From Caprimulgus europaeus (Eukaryota > Chordata > Aves > Caprimulgiformes > Caprimulgidae): a stretch of DNA of 64,000 bases. The stretch covers positions 7,675,054 to 7,739,053 of the forward strand of contig OU015529.1 of NCBI GenBank assembly GCA_907165065.1, written 5' to 3'. Below the pieces are notes generated by a model. That model had not been told where the DNA came from. It made no database searches and saw only the letters and a list, made by a program, of their open reading frames with translations. Below, piece after piece: positions 49,861 through 62,900 of this stretch (position 1 is the first letter of the stretch; the number at the start of each line of letters is the position of its first letter). The position numbers and the translations under genes are program-made.

Positions 49861-51100
49861 GGCCTTGATAATAAAGCAACATCTGCAAACTTACAAGTGC
49901 TTTACTCGAGTTAATTGAGTAAATTGAAGCAAGATGCGGTGCAGGGGTGATCTATGATCCCAGGTTGCGGGCCTAGAAGGGAGACAACAGATTTACTGCG
50001 AAGACAGTGGGCGGCCTTTTGTTCAGGCCCTGGTTCACGGGAAGTTTGAGGTCACGAGGGATTAAAATATCTTCAGAAACAAATGGAATAATTTGGCTGA
50101 AATATAAGGCACACAGTGCCAGCTCATGCCAGGAAAGCAGGGGTGATTTATGTGCCTTCAATCCAACACATTTTTCTGATATCTGCCCCATTAGGTTGAA
50201 TTTATAGATTATTGGGAGAATATGTATCCTCGTCTCTCCTTTTCTGACATGTTTGTGCTCTGGGGAGCAGTTCCAAGTATTGCAAAATAAATAAAACAGT
50301 GCATTACTTTGCATTTGCAAGGGTGAAAGCCTGCTCCATTTAAATCTCAGAAAAAAAAAACCAACCAAAAAAATAATTTAAAAATGAATGAAAAGAAACA
50401 AACCAAAACAAAACCCCAACCTCCCATTTACTATACTTGTTTGGGAATTACTTATTAAAAAAGACATTAAACAGGTAATGCTCCTTCTCCCATAATCTGT
50501 ACAAGTCATTAAGTTTAAGCACAATTCGCCACCTTGAAGCAATTGGATACATTGTAATTTGTTTTATGGTCTCGCAGATGCAAGGTATTTGCCGAGCTAT
50601 AAATACATAAAAGTGGTTTATACGAGCAGCCCGTACCCGGCGTGAGTTAGGAACGGAGAACCTCTCCTGGTTTCCCTATTCGCATGCACTCACACACACG
50701 CGTGCGCACGCTCATGCACTATATCTGTTTATATTATTTTTTTAAAGCCTGGCTCACTTTTAGTGGGATATATTGTCCCTTTTGTAGTTTCTCTGCTGCT
50801 TTATTAAATCCCAAATTCCTTACAAAACTGTACAATTTTAATAACACAAATCCATGCAGGTCATAAAGCTGTCGAAATGTACATAGCACCAGCCGTGATC
50901 AGCTGCAGTGATATCATCAACCCTGATTAGCTAGAGCCAGTCACACGACAAGGTTTTATTACAAGTGTCATTTACATTTTTGACAGTTTTACAAGGCTTA
51001 ATGGCTTTGTATTAAATACATTGTGTTTCAAGGAAACTGACAGTTCAGGGTATCTTGTAAATACAATGCTATGGCATTTCCTCAGAAGCAATACTCAGGA
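49861..51100. promoter_or_regulatory. Candidate conserved non-coding block
   Basis: Next to the CpG-rich patch lies over 1 kb of largely repeat-free sequence, broken only by an A-rich run near 50350-50415. It has preserved CpGs (for example TATACGAGC near 50620 and ACGCGTGCGCACG at 50699-50711). It also has a dyad TTTACTC...GAGTAAA at 49901-49923 and AT-rich homeodomain/TATA-like words (GCTATAAATAC near 50597). Short frames on both strands (49973-50368 -) have no domain. It resembles the enhancer clusters of developmental gene deserts; this is inference. Confidence 0.28.
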
Positions 51101-54100
51101 AAAATGAAACATTTAGTATTCCTATTGTAAACAGGGACATTTCACCAAAAAAATTTCACCCCAGCCAAAGTTTAAGTCCAAGAACCAGAAAAAGCTATGA
51201 AAACATTTTTTCTTTTGTCAAGAGGATTTTTTTTAATATATCGAGCTACATATGTCTCGTAACATACTAATTTTTTTTTAATAGCAAAAGCATTAGCAAT
51301 CACTAAAAAACCCGAGGCATGTTCCCCACAAAATTAATGGGAAAATGCTCTTTGCAAAAGTTTGCTATGAAAATCTGATTTATTGTTTGGTTTTCTTACA
51401 AACAAAATACACTGCCTAGGGCATTAAAATATTTCCAAACTTCTTTACCAGGTTGGTATCTCTTTCTAATATCATGAAGAAATCTTGCCTAAACTGATCA
51501 TTTGTCACGTGGATTTAATTAGAAATTTAGATTAAATTGGCAACATTACCTCTGTTTCTGCTTGAACTTTGGGATTCATTTAGGCCTAAGCTAAAGGTGT
51601 TCGGAAGAAAACTTCTTGTACTTCGAACGGTGGTAAATCAAAATCCAAATCTAGACGTGTGCATTTTGGTACAGATCAGTAATTTGAGAAATTAAATTGA
51701 ATCCCCCAACCTGAAAACCACCCTGACTTGAAACAGATAAACAATTTCACAACAAAATCCAGAGCAGGCTGACCATTTAAGTCCTGTACATCAAATGTAA
51801 GTTTCCCCCACACACAGAGTATCTGCTTACGCATGTAATAGTTCTCCAACTGATTAAATTTGTGCAACCTATTATTTACTATAAGAATTAGGCTCTTATT
51901 CCCACATGTATTTCATTCACTGCTGATCCTGTGCCAATTTCTCAACAACATGGCACTAATATCCCTTATCATTTACACACACAGGTTTTATTATTTTGGT
52001 TATATCAGCATAATAAAAATAGTACAGTCTCTTTATGTTACAGCCTCTTCTTTGTGTGGTAACCAGTATGAATTTACTCACACCAGTAAAAATTCTAGCA
52101 TTGCCAGTGGAAGAAAGACTTTGTTGATAGGGCTGATGATACGCTAGAGATTAACTATTTAAGTTTAAAAAATGAACAGTGGCAAAACTACTCCAAATGA
52201 AATTGCAACACAAGCATAAAAAATTATTTTACCCTGGGCCTTAAATGTTAGAAGGTTTATATTGCTTCTTTCTCCAGCGTGATCTGAGTAAAACATTAGA
52301 ACTACTCTAATGCTTTTTGAGTGTATGGTTCCTTAAAGTCTTTATTAATTAATAAAAAATAATTAAATGTATGATAACATACCATCTTTGCTGATATCAA
52401 GGAGCAGTAAGGCACAGCTGTCTTGTCACATACACACACATTAGTTTAAACTTTCTGGAGATGATTCTGGCATGTCCCTGCTCTTATTATCCTGGCCTTT
52501 TCAACCACCATACTGACTAGTGGAAAGAGGGTCAGCCAATTGATTCACCCTAATTCTACATATTCAGTGGTGTCTGTAGCCCGTATGCAGATGATCTACT
52601 GACCAGACAGTTCCCGATACAAAAATATGACAATGTCCATAGAAATTATCCCCAAATGCTGTAAAAGTACAAGAGGGAGACAAGTGTTTAGGATAGATCA
52701 TAGTAGAATACTTTTAATAAAGTAAATCTGTGATCGCTTGCCCAGTGGAGTTTGCAGCTTGTGGTGTCTCCTGTTCCCTAGTTCCAGGCAATGCTTTCAC
52801 CTAGAAGTAAACACAGTAAGGCTGAATATAATTTATGTTATTCTCGAAGGCTCTCTCCTTGCATTGCACACTCCCTGGAGCCAGCTACCACTCATCTCCT
52901 GTCCAAGGCATCTCCTTCCTAGCCAAAGTCTGGCCAGCCACAGGACAGCTAAGGGACATTCAGTCTTCCAACCTGTCCCTGAGTCCTTTGTTGGTGCTGT
53001 AAAAAAGTAACTTTGGCCTAACACCTGTGATTTTATCTATGGAGACCTGTCCACTGTGGAGAAGAAAGTTGCTGCCATAGGTTCTACCAGCACAATGCCT
53101 ATGGTAGCTCCATCACTTTTTAGGTTGGTGAGAGGGAAGGGAACAGTCAGACCTAAAACCCTGCTGGGTGGCATCTGGGATGCAGAGGAACCATTTGCAG
53201 AAGCATGTTGCAATTCCTACTCCTGCCTCTTCTGCCTGCTCTTTGCCATTGTGGCTGAAGGGCTCCTTTTGTGGGTTGCCCCCCATGAAGACAGTCCTGC
53301 CTCCTGCCCATGTCTGCACAACCCAGAGCCAGCGTCCGTGGCCTCCGCTGCCTCAGCAGCAGGTTGTGGATGGGCTGTTCTGTATTAAAGTTTGGAAATG
53401 AAAGTGAAAGCACATGTGAGACCTGCTGAACAGAACAGCAGAACCGGAGACTTAGCTGTATGCCAGAAGCCACAACCAGATAGAAATCACAGGTTAGTCA
53501 GGAAATTACTTGCATTTAATTTGGGGCCATGTCTCCTGGGAGGAGGCTGGTCTTTTCCTGTTGTGCAACGATGTTGCCCCTGGGTATAATTTGCCTTTTT
53601 CATAAGCAAGGGTGCTATCTCCTCCTTCCTCAAAGAGACCTTTCAAAGCCAGCTGAGGAGAATCAAATGTGGCACATTAGCAACAGGACAATGGCAAAGT
53701 CATTATAAATCGACTTCCTTACTGTGAGCTTCGGTAATCTGGATGTATTACTAGCATGATTCTGTAATAAAATTGAAGGAGCAAGTTCCTCCACCTAAAT
53801 TAAAAACACCCTCTCCCTACCACTTCAGAGAGGTAAGGCATGATCCCATCTTCTGGGGATGAGGTGAGCTGCCCAGAAGATAAGTCTTCTGCTCCTTGCA
53901 CATGTGCCCAAGGGAAGGATCCTTTCCAAGCAACTGTGGACATAGTCACAGCAATAGGCTGCTCTGCAAGTCTCACAAGAAGTAGAAGCAGACTCTGTCT
54001 TCCTTCATCCCACCTCTACATCCCTGGTGGGTTGCAGTAAACGATGGCAGCACAACTGCCGCTCGCCACATTTCCCTCCCCAAAAAAGGAGCCTGTCTCA

Positions 54101-56865
54101 GTGATTAAAGAGGTCATCTCTGAAAGCCATAATTAAGAGCTGGAGCAGAAGTTGATGCCCTGCTCTGGCCTCAAAATTTCCCAGGTATTGCAGGTTGAGG
54201 TCCTTAGTTAGATAAACGCTTACTGCAGTCAGCAAGGTTGCTTGTGCCAGTGACTCCTTACTGGAGCCTAGGCTGGGGAAGCCATCTTAAAAATGGTTAG
54301 GACGCTCTAAGGTAAAGCATCTGCCAAATTTTCCCCTTGTTTCCTTTTTTTCTCCCACTTCCATACAAACAATGGCAGCTTTTACAAGCATGTGTCTGTC
54401 ATAAACTGAGGGCTCACTGTAAAAATAACATTTCATTCAGAGCACATAGGTTTTTTAAAGTGCATTTTCTGCAGGGCAAGGCTTTTTAACAGTTCTTGGC
54501 TCATTCTTCCAGAGAGAATTCATTAAAAATGTTGCTCTGGATCAAATGAACACATTCTTAATATAGTTATGAGCTTTCTCTCCTCCTTAACTTAAATTTT
54601 AAAATTAATGATTGTGCTCAAGTATAACTGCTATTCCTATTCGAGAGGTTTTGCTACCACATCTGTATTCTCTGTACAATTTGTTATGACCAATTATTCA
54701 GTGTCAGCAACTTCATACTTTGCTGCCTTTTGGCGATTAATGACTCTCAGTGTCCCTCGCATGGAGCGTCACTACTTCACATCAGCCGCGTATGAGGTAC
54801 GTACAGAGTTCACTTGCTGGAAAGAGCCAAACCTCAAAGGTCTGATGCTAGTACCTCCCTCTACATAGAATGTTGTAAGACTCCACATGATCATCACATT
54901 ACCAAAATATGAGCAGGATTAGTCACATGGGACTCCAGAATTAGTGACTTGCATTGCATCTGCAATGTTTATTTTCTCTTAAGCTTGCTGGTAGCACCGA
55001 TTGAGTGCACCAGCTCTTTCCATTTTGCGCAACCTGAGCTATCCAGCAGTTCAACCTCATGGGCACAGCATGTCCACCCCAAAGCATCAGTGTTTCTCTG
55101 TTCCCAGGACTTGTCAGAGTACCAAAATAAATAGCAAACTAACAAAGTAAATGAAACAGAAGAAAACAAAACAAACTCTTCAGTGCAGGAACTGCAGCCT
55201 GGCCTGCCTTGAAGGGGTTAATTAATTCCAGTTTGCTATAAGTTTGGATAACTAAGACTTTCCCAAGGCAATAAAAGTTCGTATTAAACTCAACTGGTCT
55301 TGGTTCCTCAGGCCTCACACAATCTCTTTTTCAAGTGAAACTATGGGATGCTGGTGGGAGTTTTGCCATGGAGAGGGGGTAAGGAGAGCTCTTGATGGAT
55401 CCCATCCTGTCTCAGGGGACAGGTAGTTTCCCTGCCAAAGCCAGCTGCAGGGTCAGGCCTATGTTGGGTCTCCAGGATTGGGCTCGGGTAACTTGAGCCA
55501 GATAGGTTGGCAAGAAAAATGTACTCCTCCTTGTATTTCATAAGTTGTATTTTTTGCATATGCTTATTGCATATTTCCAATATTAAAACAATGTAGACTG
55601 TAAAAATGGTTTAGTGGGCTACCAAAAGATTTAGTTAAGCCCTCTTCTAATTAAAAATATCCCGTTAACTGCGAATCTGTGGGGGGCAATTTAAAATAAT
55701 TCTGAAAAGTAGTGTTTCCTGGGGTTATAAAGTGGAGTTTTTTCTTTTCATTTTCTTTTCTTTCCTTTACTATTTCTTTTCTTTTTTTGGTTTTGTTTTG
55801 TTAAAGGGTGAATTAACATCTGACTGCAGGCTTCAGCATTAGCTTGCTTTTAATATTGTATACTGTCACTTGTATTAAAAAGGAAGACAAAAAAAAATAT
55901 TCCGATGGGTTTTTTTCCCCCTTTGTCTACAATGTGTGTAAAGAAAAGTGACCGAAAGGAGAGGTTAAGAATAGTTCCTTTTTTAAAATCTATGGTGATT
56001 GAATTAAAATGTTTGAATTTTATTGAACAGGGAAAAAGAGATTTTTAAAAGCCTATCTGTAGCCTCCTATAAAAGAAATTTTTTTTAATAAAACTTCTGT
56101 TTAAAAAGTACATTATTAGCAGTATATCCTGTGCTGCATATTAATAAAACAATGGAATTTTGTATTTCTTTTTCTCATAAATTACATAATTCAAACCTTA
56201 AAACACCTTTAATGAACACTGACTCGGCATGTGGCACTTAATAAAACTGGGCTAAACTCGTTTTCTGCCTGACAGGCTACCAGTGGAGAATGTGCCCTAC
56301 AAGTAAATGATTAAGAGGCAGAAATCTTTTCTGGACTACTATTAAACACTTCAAAGATTTTCAAAGTCAGATAAAATGAAAAGCAAATGTGTTTCACTGC
56401 CTCTCAAATACCTCAAATGTTTTAGCAGGTGCAAGCAATGAAACCTTCTGTAGTGACAGCACTTTAGGGTCTGCAAAGTGCACCCTACTGAATTATGGGA
56501 AAGCAGGGCTTACTTCATAAAAATTCATGATTTTAGATGAGGAGAGATGCACGTCCTTAATACCCATCTACATATGTGGCACAGAAGGGGAGCCCCGTTG
56601 TGTCTCCCGGTGTCATAGGCTTGTCTTAACCCTTGCTGGAACTGCTGGACTGGTTAATGTTGAGTTTCATAGCCTTTAACCCTGGCAAGCTTTGCCTTTA
56701 TTTTCATTCATCAATGGAAGAGCAGGAATTGTTTGTGCTCCAGCAGATATTGCAGCGCAGGAGAGGAAAGTCCAGACATCTGGCAAGAGCAGTCCCTGGA
56801 AACCAGGATGACGTAGGCACTTGTCCTTACACCAAGGTGCAACTAACTCTTGGGTAGCTGTAGCT
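51101..56865. other. Non-coding interval
   Basis: Unique sequence with no supported gene. A moderately GC-rich segment at 52740-53600 yields overlapping frames on both strands without domains. It includes a small hairpin (53071-53108), a pyrimidine-rich tract (55738-55802), and an AT-rich block at 56000-56300 with several ATTAATAAAAC/TTAATAAAAC words. Confidence 0.55.
55738..55802. repeat. Pyrimidine-rich (CTTTT)n-like low-complexity tract
   Basis: About 65 bases almost wholly T and C on +, with irregular TTTTC units. Low-complexity DNA. Confidence 0.75.
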
Positions 56866-56955
56866 GCATTGTTCAACCTCCCTGTGCCTCAGTTTCTCCC
56901 ATACACTCTGTGAGCAGTGATACTTCTTTCCTCATGGGATGTTACATGTACTTAA
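56866..56955 (-). mobile_element. Possible MIR-like SINE remnant
   Basis: The stretch TTCAACCTCCCTGTGCCTCA followed by GTTTCTCCCA closely resembles the conserved part of MIR-type SINEs, which read CTCTGTGCCTCAGTTTCCTC or its complement. A weaker resemblance (TGAGCAGTGATACTTC..TCATGGGATG) continues to about 56955. MIR copies in birds are old and sparse, so a short partial match is plausible. The strand is uncertain. Confidence 0.4.
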
Positions 56956-59900
56956 TGCCACAAAACCTGCAGGTATTAAGGAAACAGAGCTGATAGTCAA
57001 GCTGGATTTTTAACTGGCACTTGCAGACTAAGATGACTGAGGAAATTTCTTTAGTATTAATTTCTCTGGCATATAAAGGAAAGTCTACACATATTAAATA
57101 GTTGTAGCTGCTTTGAACTTTCTCTTCTAGAAAACTGCAAATGAAAGTAGGGCTTATAAAAGCAAAGATAGGTACCATCTGGGCAGGTGCTGGTAACTGC
57201 TCTCAGACTCTGCCAATTTACCAAACCACATATACTTCCATCTCAGGTTTGAATTTGGATTCAGGAGGATTTTATCAGAGGATTTAACGGGTTTTGAGAG
57301 TTGGACCAATAGTCTCTTTTTTGTGCAGGCTTGTTACACTTCCTTTGATTGTGCTTTATTTTAACATTTAACTGACAAATAGTTTCTAGAGGATTAATAA
57401 GTGACTAACACAAGCTAAACATGCTATGGACCAGAATGTTATGGACTATATGTAATCAGAGAAAAAGCAGGAGAAAGTGGAGGGATGGTTTTAAGCATAC
57501 TATTCTTAAATTCTGCAATGACTTTGCATGTATTAGAATGTATATTAATCAGGAATTAATTCTTTATACATTCTCTTTAAATGCAATGTAAATATGTTGT
57601 ATTTACTTGTGCCCTAAATAGGATTGTGTAGCTGGAAAGATGGATCACTTTTTCCTGAGAGGATATTTCCCTACCTGCACCTCCAGCCACCCCATGCCAA
57701 GCCTGGCTGCTTGGTGTCTGTCCTGCCCTGAACAGGCTCTGTGGAGGTGGCTGCACACCTGCCTACCACGTCCCAGGGGCTCAGGGATGAAAAGCCTGAG
57801 TATTCACTAAACCCATAATAAACCCAGACCCTGTGCATTATACAGACAGAGCTACAGCAAACAAAGTACTGCACAGAAAAGGGGAGCTGCAGTAAGTGCC
57901 ATTACAAGAAAGGAAGATCACAGATTTAATAAAATCTCATTATTCCACTATTTGGCTTCCGTGGAATCTATTTACCTTTGTGTCAAAGTGCTAAGTGAAG
58001 TGTCCAGTCTAAACTCCCTGATGAATAATAACATGCATGATTAACTTTAAAACCCCACTAACATAACTACATGCAGACAACTGCACTTACCATAGTGTTA
58101 CGGTGGAAATTTTTACATGACCAACAGCTTGACATTCAGTGCTATGTTTCCCACAGCAGCTGCACCCTTTCACACCAATATATGACTTCCCATGGATGAA
58201 TGGAGTGATAGTAAGTCTTCTGTTAGGATGTCTGTGAGTGCACAGATAGGAGGATGTGCGTTGAAATCGTCTTACAAGCACAAATGTGTTCAGCTGTGCA
58301 ATAATGGAACCACACGAATGGTCCCACATTAAAATAAATTCACAGAGCCTGACATTATGGAAGCTGAGAACAAATGTTTTGCCATGTAATCCATAAAGAA
58401 AATTCATATAATATATAAAATAATCCAGATCAACTGAAAATATTTATGGGCCAGCCATGCAGCTGGTGTAAATCAGCATAGCTCCACTGAAGTCAAGGGA
58501 GCAACACCAGTTTTAGGCATATGAAGATTTGGCACCCAAGTAATTTGGATTTTCAGCAAGAAAACCCAGAGCTACTTCTCCTGTGGATTTGATGATTGAA
58601 CCTCTCTTTAAAAGGTTGTGTTTTGAAATTCTGAATCAAGAAAATCGTATATTACATTTTGGGTTTTGAACAGCTTTTGCTGGCTGTGGAAACATTCAAT
58701 TCATCACAGTTGGCACCAAGTATTATCTGAGATAGTGTAATGGAAACTTTTAAGGATTGATGAGGTTTTTAACATTTTACATGTGTATTTACCCTTTCTA
58801 TTTTTTAATACATGAACAGGATTGTAGGGCATTGGACTCCGATCCATATTCCATTACTTTCAGGAACAGTCTTTTCATTGATGTCCAAGAGCTCCGGGTC
58901 ATTCTCTTGGTCAGCCAGACACTTCTAAGCTGTACATATATGTATATCTCATGTATTGTCTATATTTATTTTGTGAGATGGGAAAAATTAACATGCCTAC
59001 CATTTACTGAGATGTTTGCACATGAACATTACATCACACATTTAAATAAATACAGATGCATTTATTTCAGCATGTGGATATCCAGACGTCTATGCTTGCC
59101 TGGCATACATCTGGATAACTGAAGCATACTATTTCCACTTGTTTATAACTCCTTTCTTTCTGAACCAATTTTTTTTCCAACTTATCCAAGCCCACATTTC
59201 TCACTGGAGACTACATGCCAAGTTTGAACTGTTTTCAGTTACCCAAGCACAAGTTAAACATCTGAAACAATTCTTTAAGCATGCTCAAAACCAACCACAT
59301 GGATTTTTACCAAACTTTCCAAAAGCTACAAAAGTATCAGCCTAAAGGAGTAAGTTATTATTTTTTTTCTTTTTTCTGGAAACTCATAAAGGGGCTTAGA
59401 AAGGAAGTACCTCTTTAACTAGAAATGAACACTCAACTACCAAAGAATTATATTCAAGAAGGTCTAAAAGTCTGTTTCTGGGCAAACATGTCCTGCACTG
59501 TCCTCTTATGTCAGCCAGGTTGGGTAAATTCAGAGTTCAGTCCCAACACAGATAAAATCCATAAGACTGTCTTTTAAAGCTTATGTTGAAACTCTAAGTT
59601 GGAAATTTGGTCTCAACCTTTGCCACTCTCTCAGAAATGTTTTCCTACCTTGGAGACCCTACCAGTAAGTTCAGTGATGTTTCCAGTCGTGCTCCTGAAG
59701 GGGCAAGGTTAGCACACATGGACTTCCAGTCTGGTTGAAATCTGGAAAGAGAGATCAAATCTACAATAGCAGGAAATGGACTGGTCCTGAATTCCCACCT
59801 CACTGTTACAGGCTGGTGCAACAATGTCTTGCAGCTTGGCAGGGAAAATGTAGTTAGTGTTGAGGCTCAGCTAACAGGTAAAGTGCAAACAGAGGAGCCA

Positions 59901-62900
59901 GAGCAGGCAAGCCTGTTAACCTGAGCACATCTGCTAGATTCTAACAGAAGCAATGCAGATAATTTCCATATGGTATGTTCTTATTCTAACAGGCTTTGAG
60001 TATTGCATTTTTGGAGCTCTCTTTTCTTTTAAGATATGAGACTCTTTTTATAATCAAATAGTAAAAATTAGGTTATCTATTTAACACGTGACAGCAGCAG
60101 AGAGTACAAAGTCATGAGGAAGCACTACTACAGAACACTTCATAGCCAGAGTCAGCGCTGCACTGCTGCTCCTGTCCAAACAGGTCTATACACCAAAAAT
60201 CACTGGGGTTTGGGCTGCTGAGCATGAGGAAGGATGACACACAGTCACCCTTGTTGACGTGTGCTCTAAACTGGTGATGATCAAGTGACGTAACGGTACA
60301 TCAGGGCTCTGCTATCAGCATAGCTTTTGCTGGCTTTGCTTTTGTGAGCCAAAAGTTGTCAGTGTTCCCATGAGAAACTACCGAGACAGCAAATGTAATG
60401 GCAAGCATAAGCAGTATTTTAAGGACATAGGTGATAATGAAACACTACCCTGACTTTCCTCCCTATTTAGTCATGCTTTTCAGTCTACCCTTGCTTGCAG
60501 GTGACACAAATTTGATTATCCCAGCTACTCAACCACCCAATGAAAAACAGCAGCTCCCATCCAGAAACAAATCGGCATGAAATCAGACAGTTAACACTGG
60601 TTTCTCAGAAACTCCCTTTAATGTAGTTACACTGGGGACTGGGTTACCTATTCAAACCAAGCTGAACTGACACATCAGACCCAACGGAGCATTACTGTGC
60701 CTGCGTTCATCCCATCCAGTCCTTTCATGTTTTCAGATTACAGTGGCGGTGGGAGGGAAACCTGAGGTGTTTAACAAATACTATTATTTTATAAGCTTCT
60801 GTTAAATAGTTAGACAAATATTCTGTAATCCTTCAGGCTCATCTTAGGTCAACCACATAGTTAATGAGCAATGATAACAAATGAGTAAGTTGAAATTGAA
60901 GCTTTGGGGAAAATGCCTCATCCCTTCATCACACGCCTGTGTGCACATATGCACAGAGTCTGTTAAGCATTTACATTTTGGTTCAAACTTGCTTGCCACA
61001 CTTGAGAAAAATAAATTTTCTGCTTTTAATAAGAGGATTGAAACCAAAGGGCATTTAATCTTTTATGATCAACAATAATATTTAAATGCTAGAATATATT
61101 AAATCTACTTATAGCGATCCCTCATTACACGAGCTGTGTTTTCTTCACTAATGAATTGAATGTTTAAAGATGCATGGTTACAAAAATGTTTCTAAAAATC
61201 TGCTTTACTTTTCAAACATTTCACAGTATAAACTGCAGGCATTTCACATTTTTTACAATTCAGGCTTTAAAATTATGCAAATATGTCTTAGCTGAAACAC
61301 AGAATTTCTGCTTTTAGAATTATAATACAATAGCAGAGCAGTCCCTGTATTTCTATAACCATTGTTTTCCCTACCAAAGCCTAAAATTTATGGCAAAATA
61401 TGCAAGCACAGTACTAGGGAAACACCAGATAGTCTACATATTAATGCACTGATTAAACAGAATACCTAGAAAATTAAAATGGCTGGATTTCCATGCTAGA
61501 ATTGTAATGATTAGTTCTTGGTTTTTACCATGCTTAAAAGAATGACAGACACCATACAGAAGAAGAAATACAAGCCTCTGTTGTGGATATCTAACAAAAG
61601 CCCCAGTCCTGCAGATGCAGGTGAAAATTGTGCAGCTTTATTCAGGTGAGCCCTTTCACATGTTGGCTTCCCAAAAAAACCTGCCTGCAGATCCTGATAG
61701 CAGAGGCAACAGAGAAACCTGTGGGGTCATCATTCAAGGGGTTTTTTTTCCCTTCCTTTTAAATATTTCCTTCTTCACTTCTGCATATTGACGTGGTATC
61801 CTTTCAAGCAGATGGGGTCATTTTCCTAGAATCGTGGAGGATTTTAGGCACCTAAATTGTTGCCATCTTCCTGTCATCTTTTCATTGTCAAGAGACAAAG
61901 CCCTCTGCAGGCCTGGAGAAATTTAAGGAAAATATTTCTCAGCAAGGTCCTGAGGCTGTAAGGTGCTTAGCATCAGATAGGACTGGGCCCTCAGACAGAA
62001 CCTATTCTAGTTTTAAGTGGTCTGCAAGGGACACACTTTGCCTGAAATTCATTCCAGCCCAAGATTGTGAACATAGCATACAATAGATGGATTGGTGTAA
62101 AACTATCCCAGATAACTGCTCATACATCTTTCCTCTGTCAGTGAAATTTGCCATGATGTGTTCAAAGCCAAAAGGCATTATTTGTGCTGTCCTGGATCTG
62201 TTAAGGAATGGCAGGGGGAGGACAGAGATACTTAGGGATTTAAAAGCAGAGAGAACTCAATGAAAGAGATAAAAGGAGTCAAATGCACAAACCCTATTTG
62301 AAGTCCTTAAAGCATAAGAAAAGAAAGTATTAGACTTACCACATAGGGAGAGCTGGAATTTGTGTAGCTCTGGCCCCTGTGAACTGTAGCTGCTATTTTA
62401 GGGGTGGTCTGAAGGTTTGAAAAGCTAGCCTGAATTCACAAAACTTTTCCCTAGTACTTACAATGCTCTTTTTTTTTCCCCCTGTAAAAGTTGATTCTTT
62501 TTACTGTTGTTTTCATGAACTACATTGTAGCTGATGTATCTGTTGTCATGTTAGTAATCAGAACGAGGAGACAACTCTAAGGAAGTTGAGCAATAGAAAG
62601 GAGTGAAAAGTATTTTATGCTGTAGCTATCTGCATCTAGGAAGTATTTTCTCTTCTCGATCATGCCAACATACTAGGTCTCGGGCAACAATATTTGCCAA
62701 ATGATTTTCCCTTCAAATATCCTTATGTCTTTACTGCCTCCTCTCTCATATAATATATATCTATTGTCAAAGCTTCTTTCTACTCTTTTTTCCACACTTT
62801 CTCTCCTAGGCAAAATCAAGCCCAATTGATCAAGTCAGTTTTCAAAGCCAAGGAGTTCTGGCGAGTTTGTACTTTGGTATTATATAGTTTTCCTTTATTC

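Noticed and set aside
54608-54868. 86-codon frame on + containing a GTACGT donor-like site at 54797
   Set aside because: The upstream acceptor (CTCTCAG at 54750) has a weak pyrimidine tract, and the implied exon is only about 46 bases. Possible conserved element, but not a supported exon.
58087-58407. 106-codon cysteine/histidine-containing frame on - with a GTAAGTG donor-like site at its end
   Set aside because: The cysteines do not form a recognisable zinc-finger spacing, and no acceptor was found upstream.
59812-59877. TTACAG acceptor-like and GTAAAG donor-like pair
   Set aside because: Pyrimidine tract is weak and the donor is non-optimal; likely chance.
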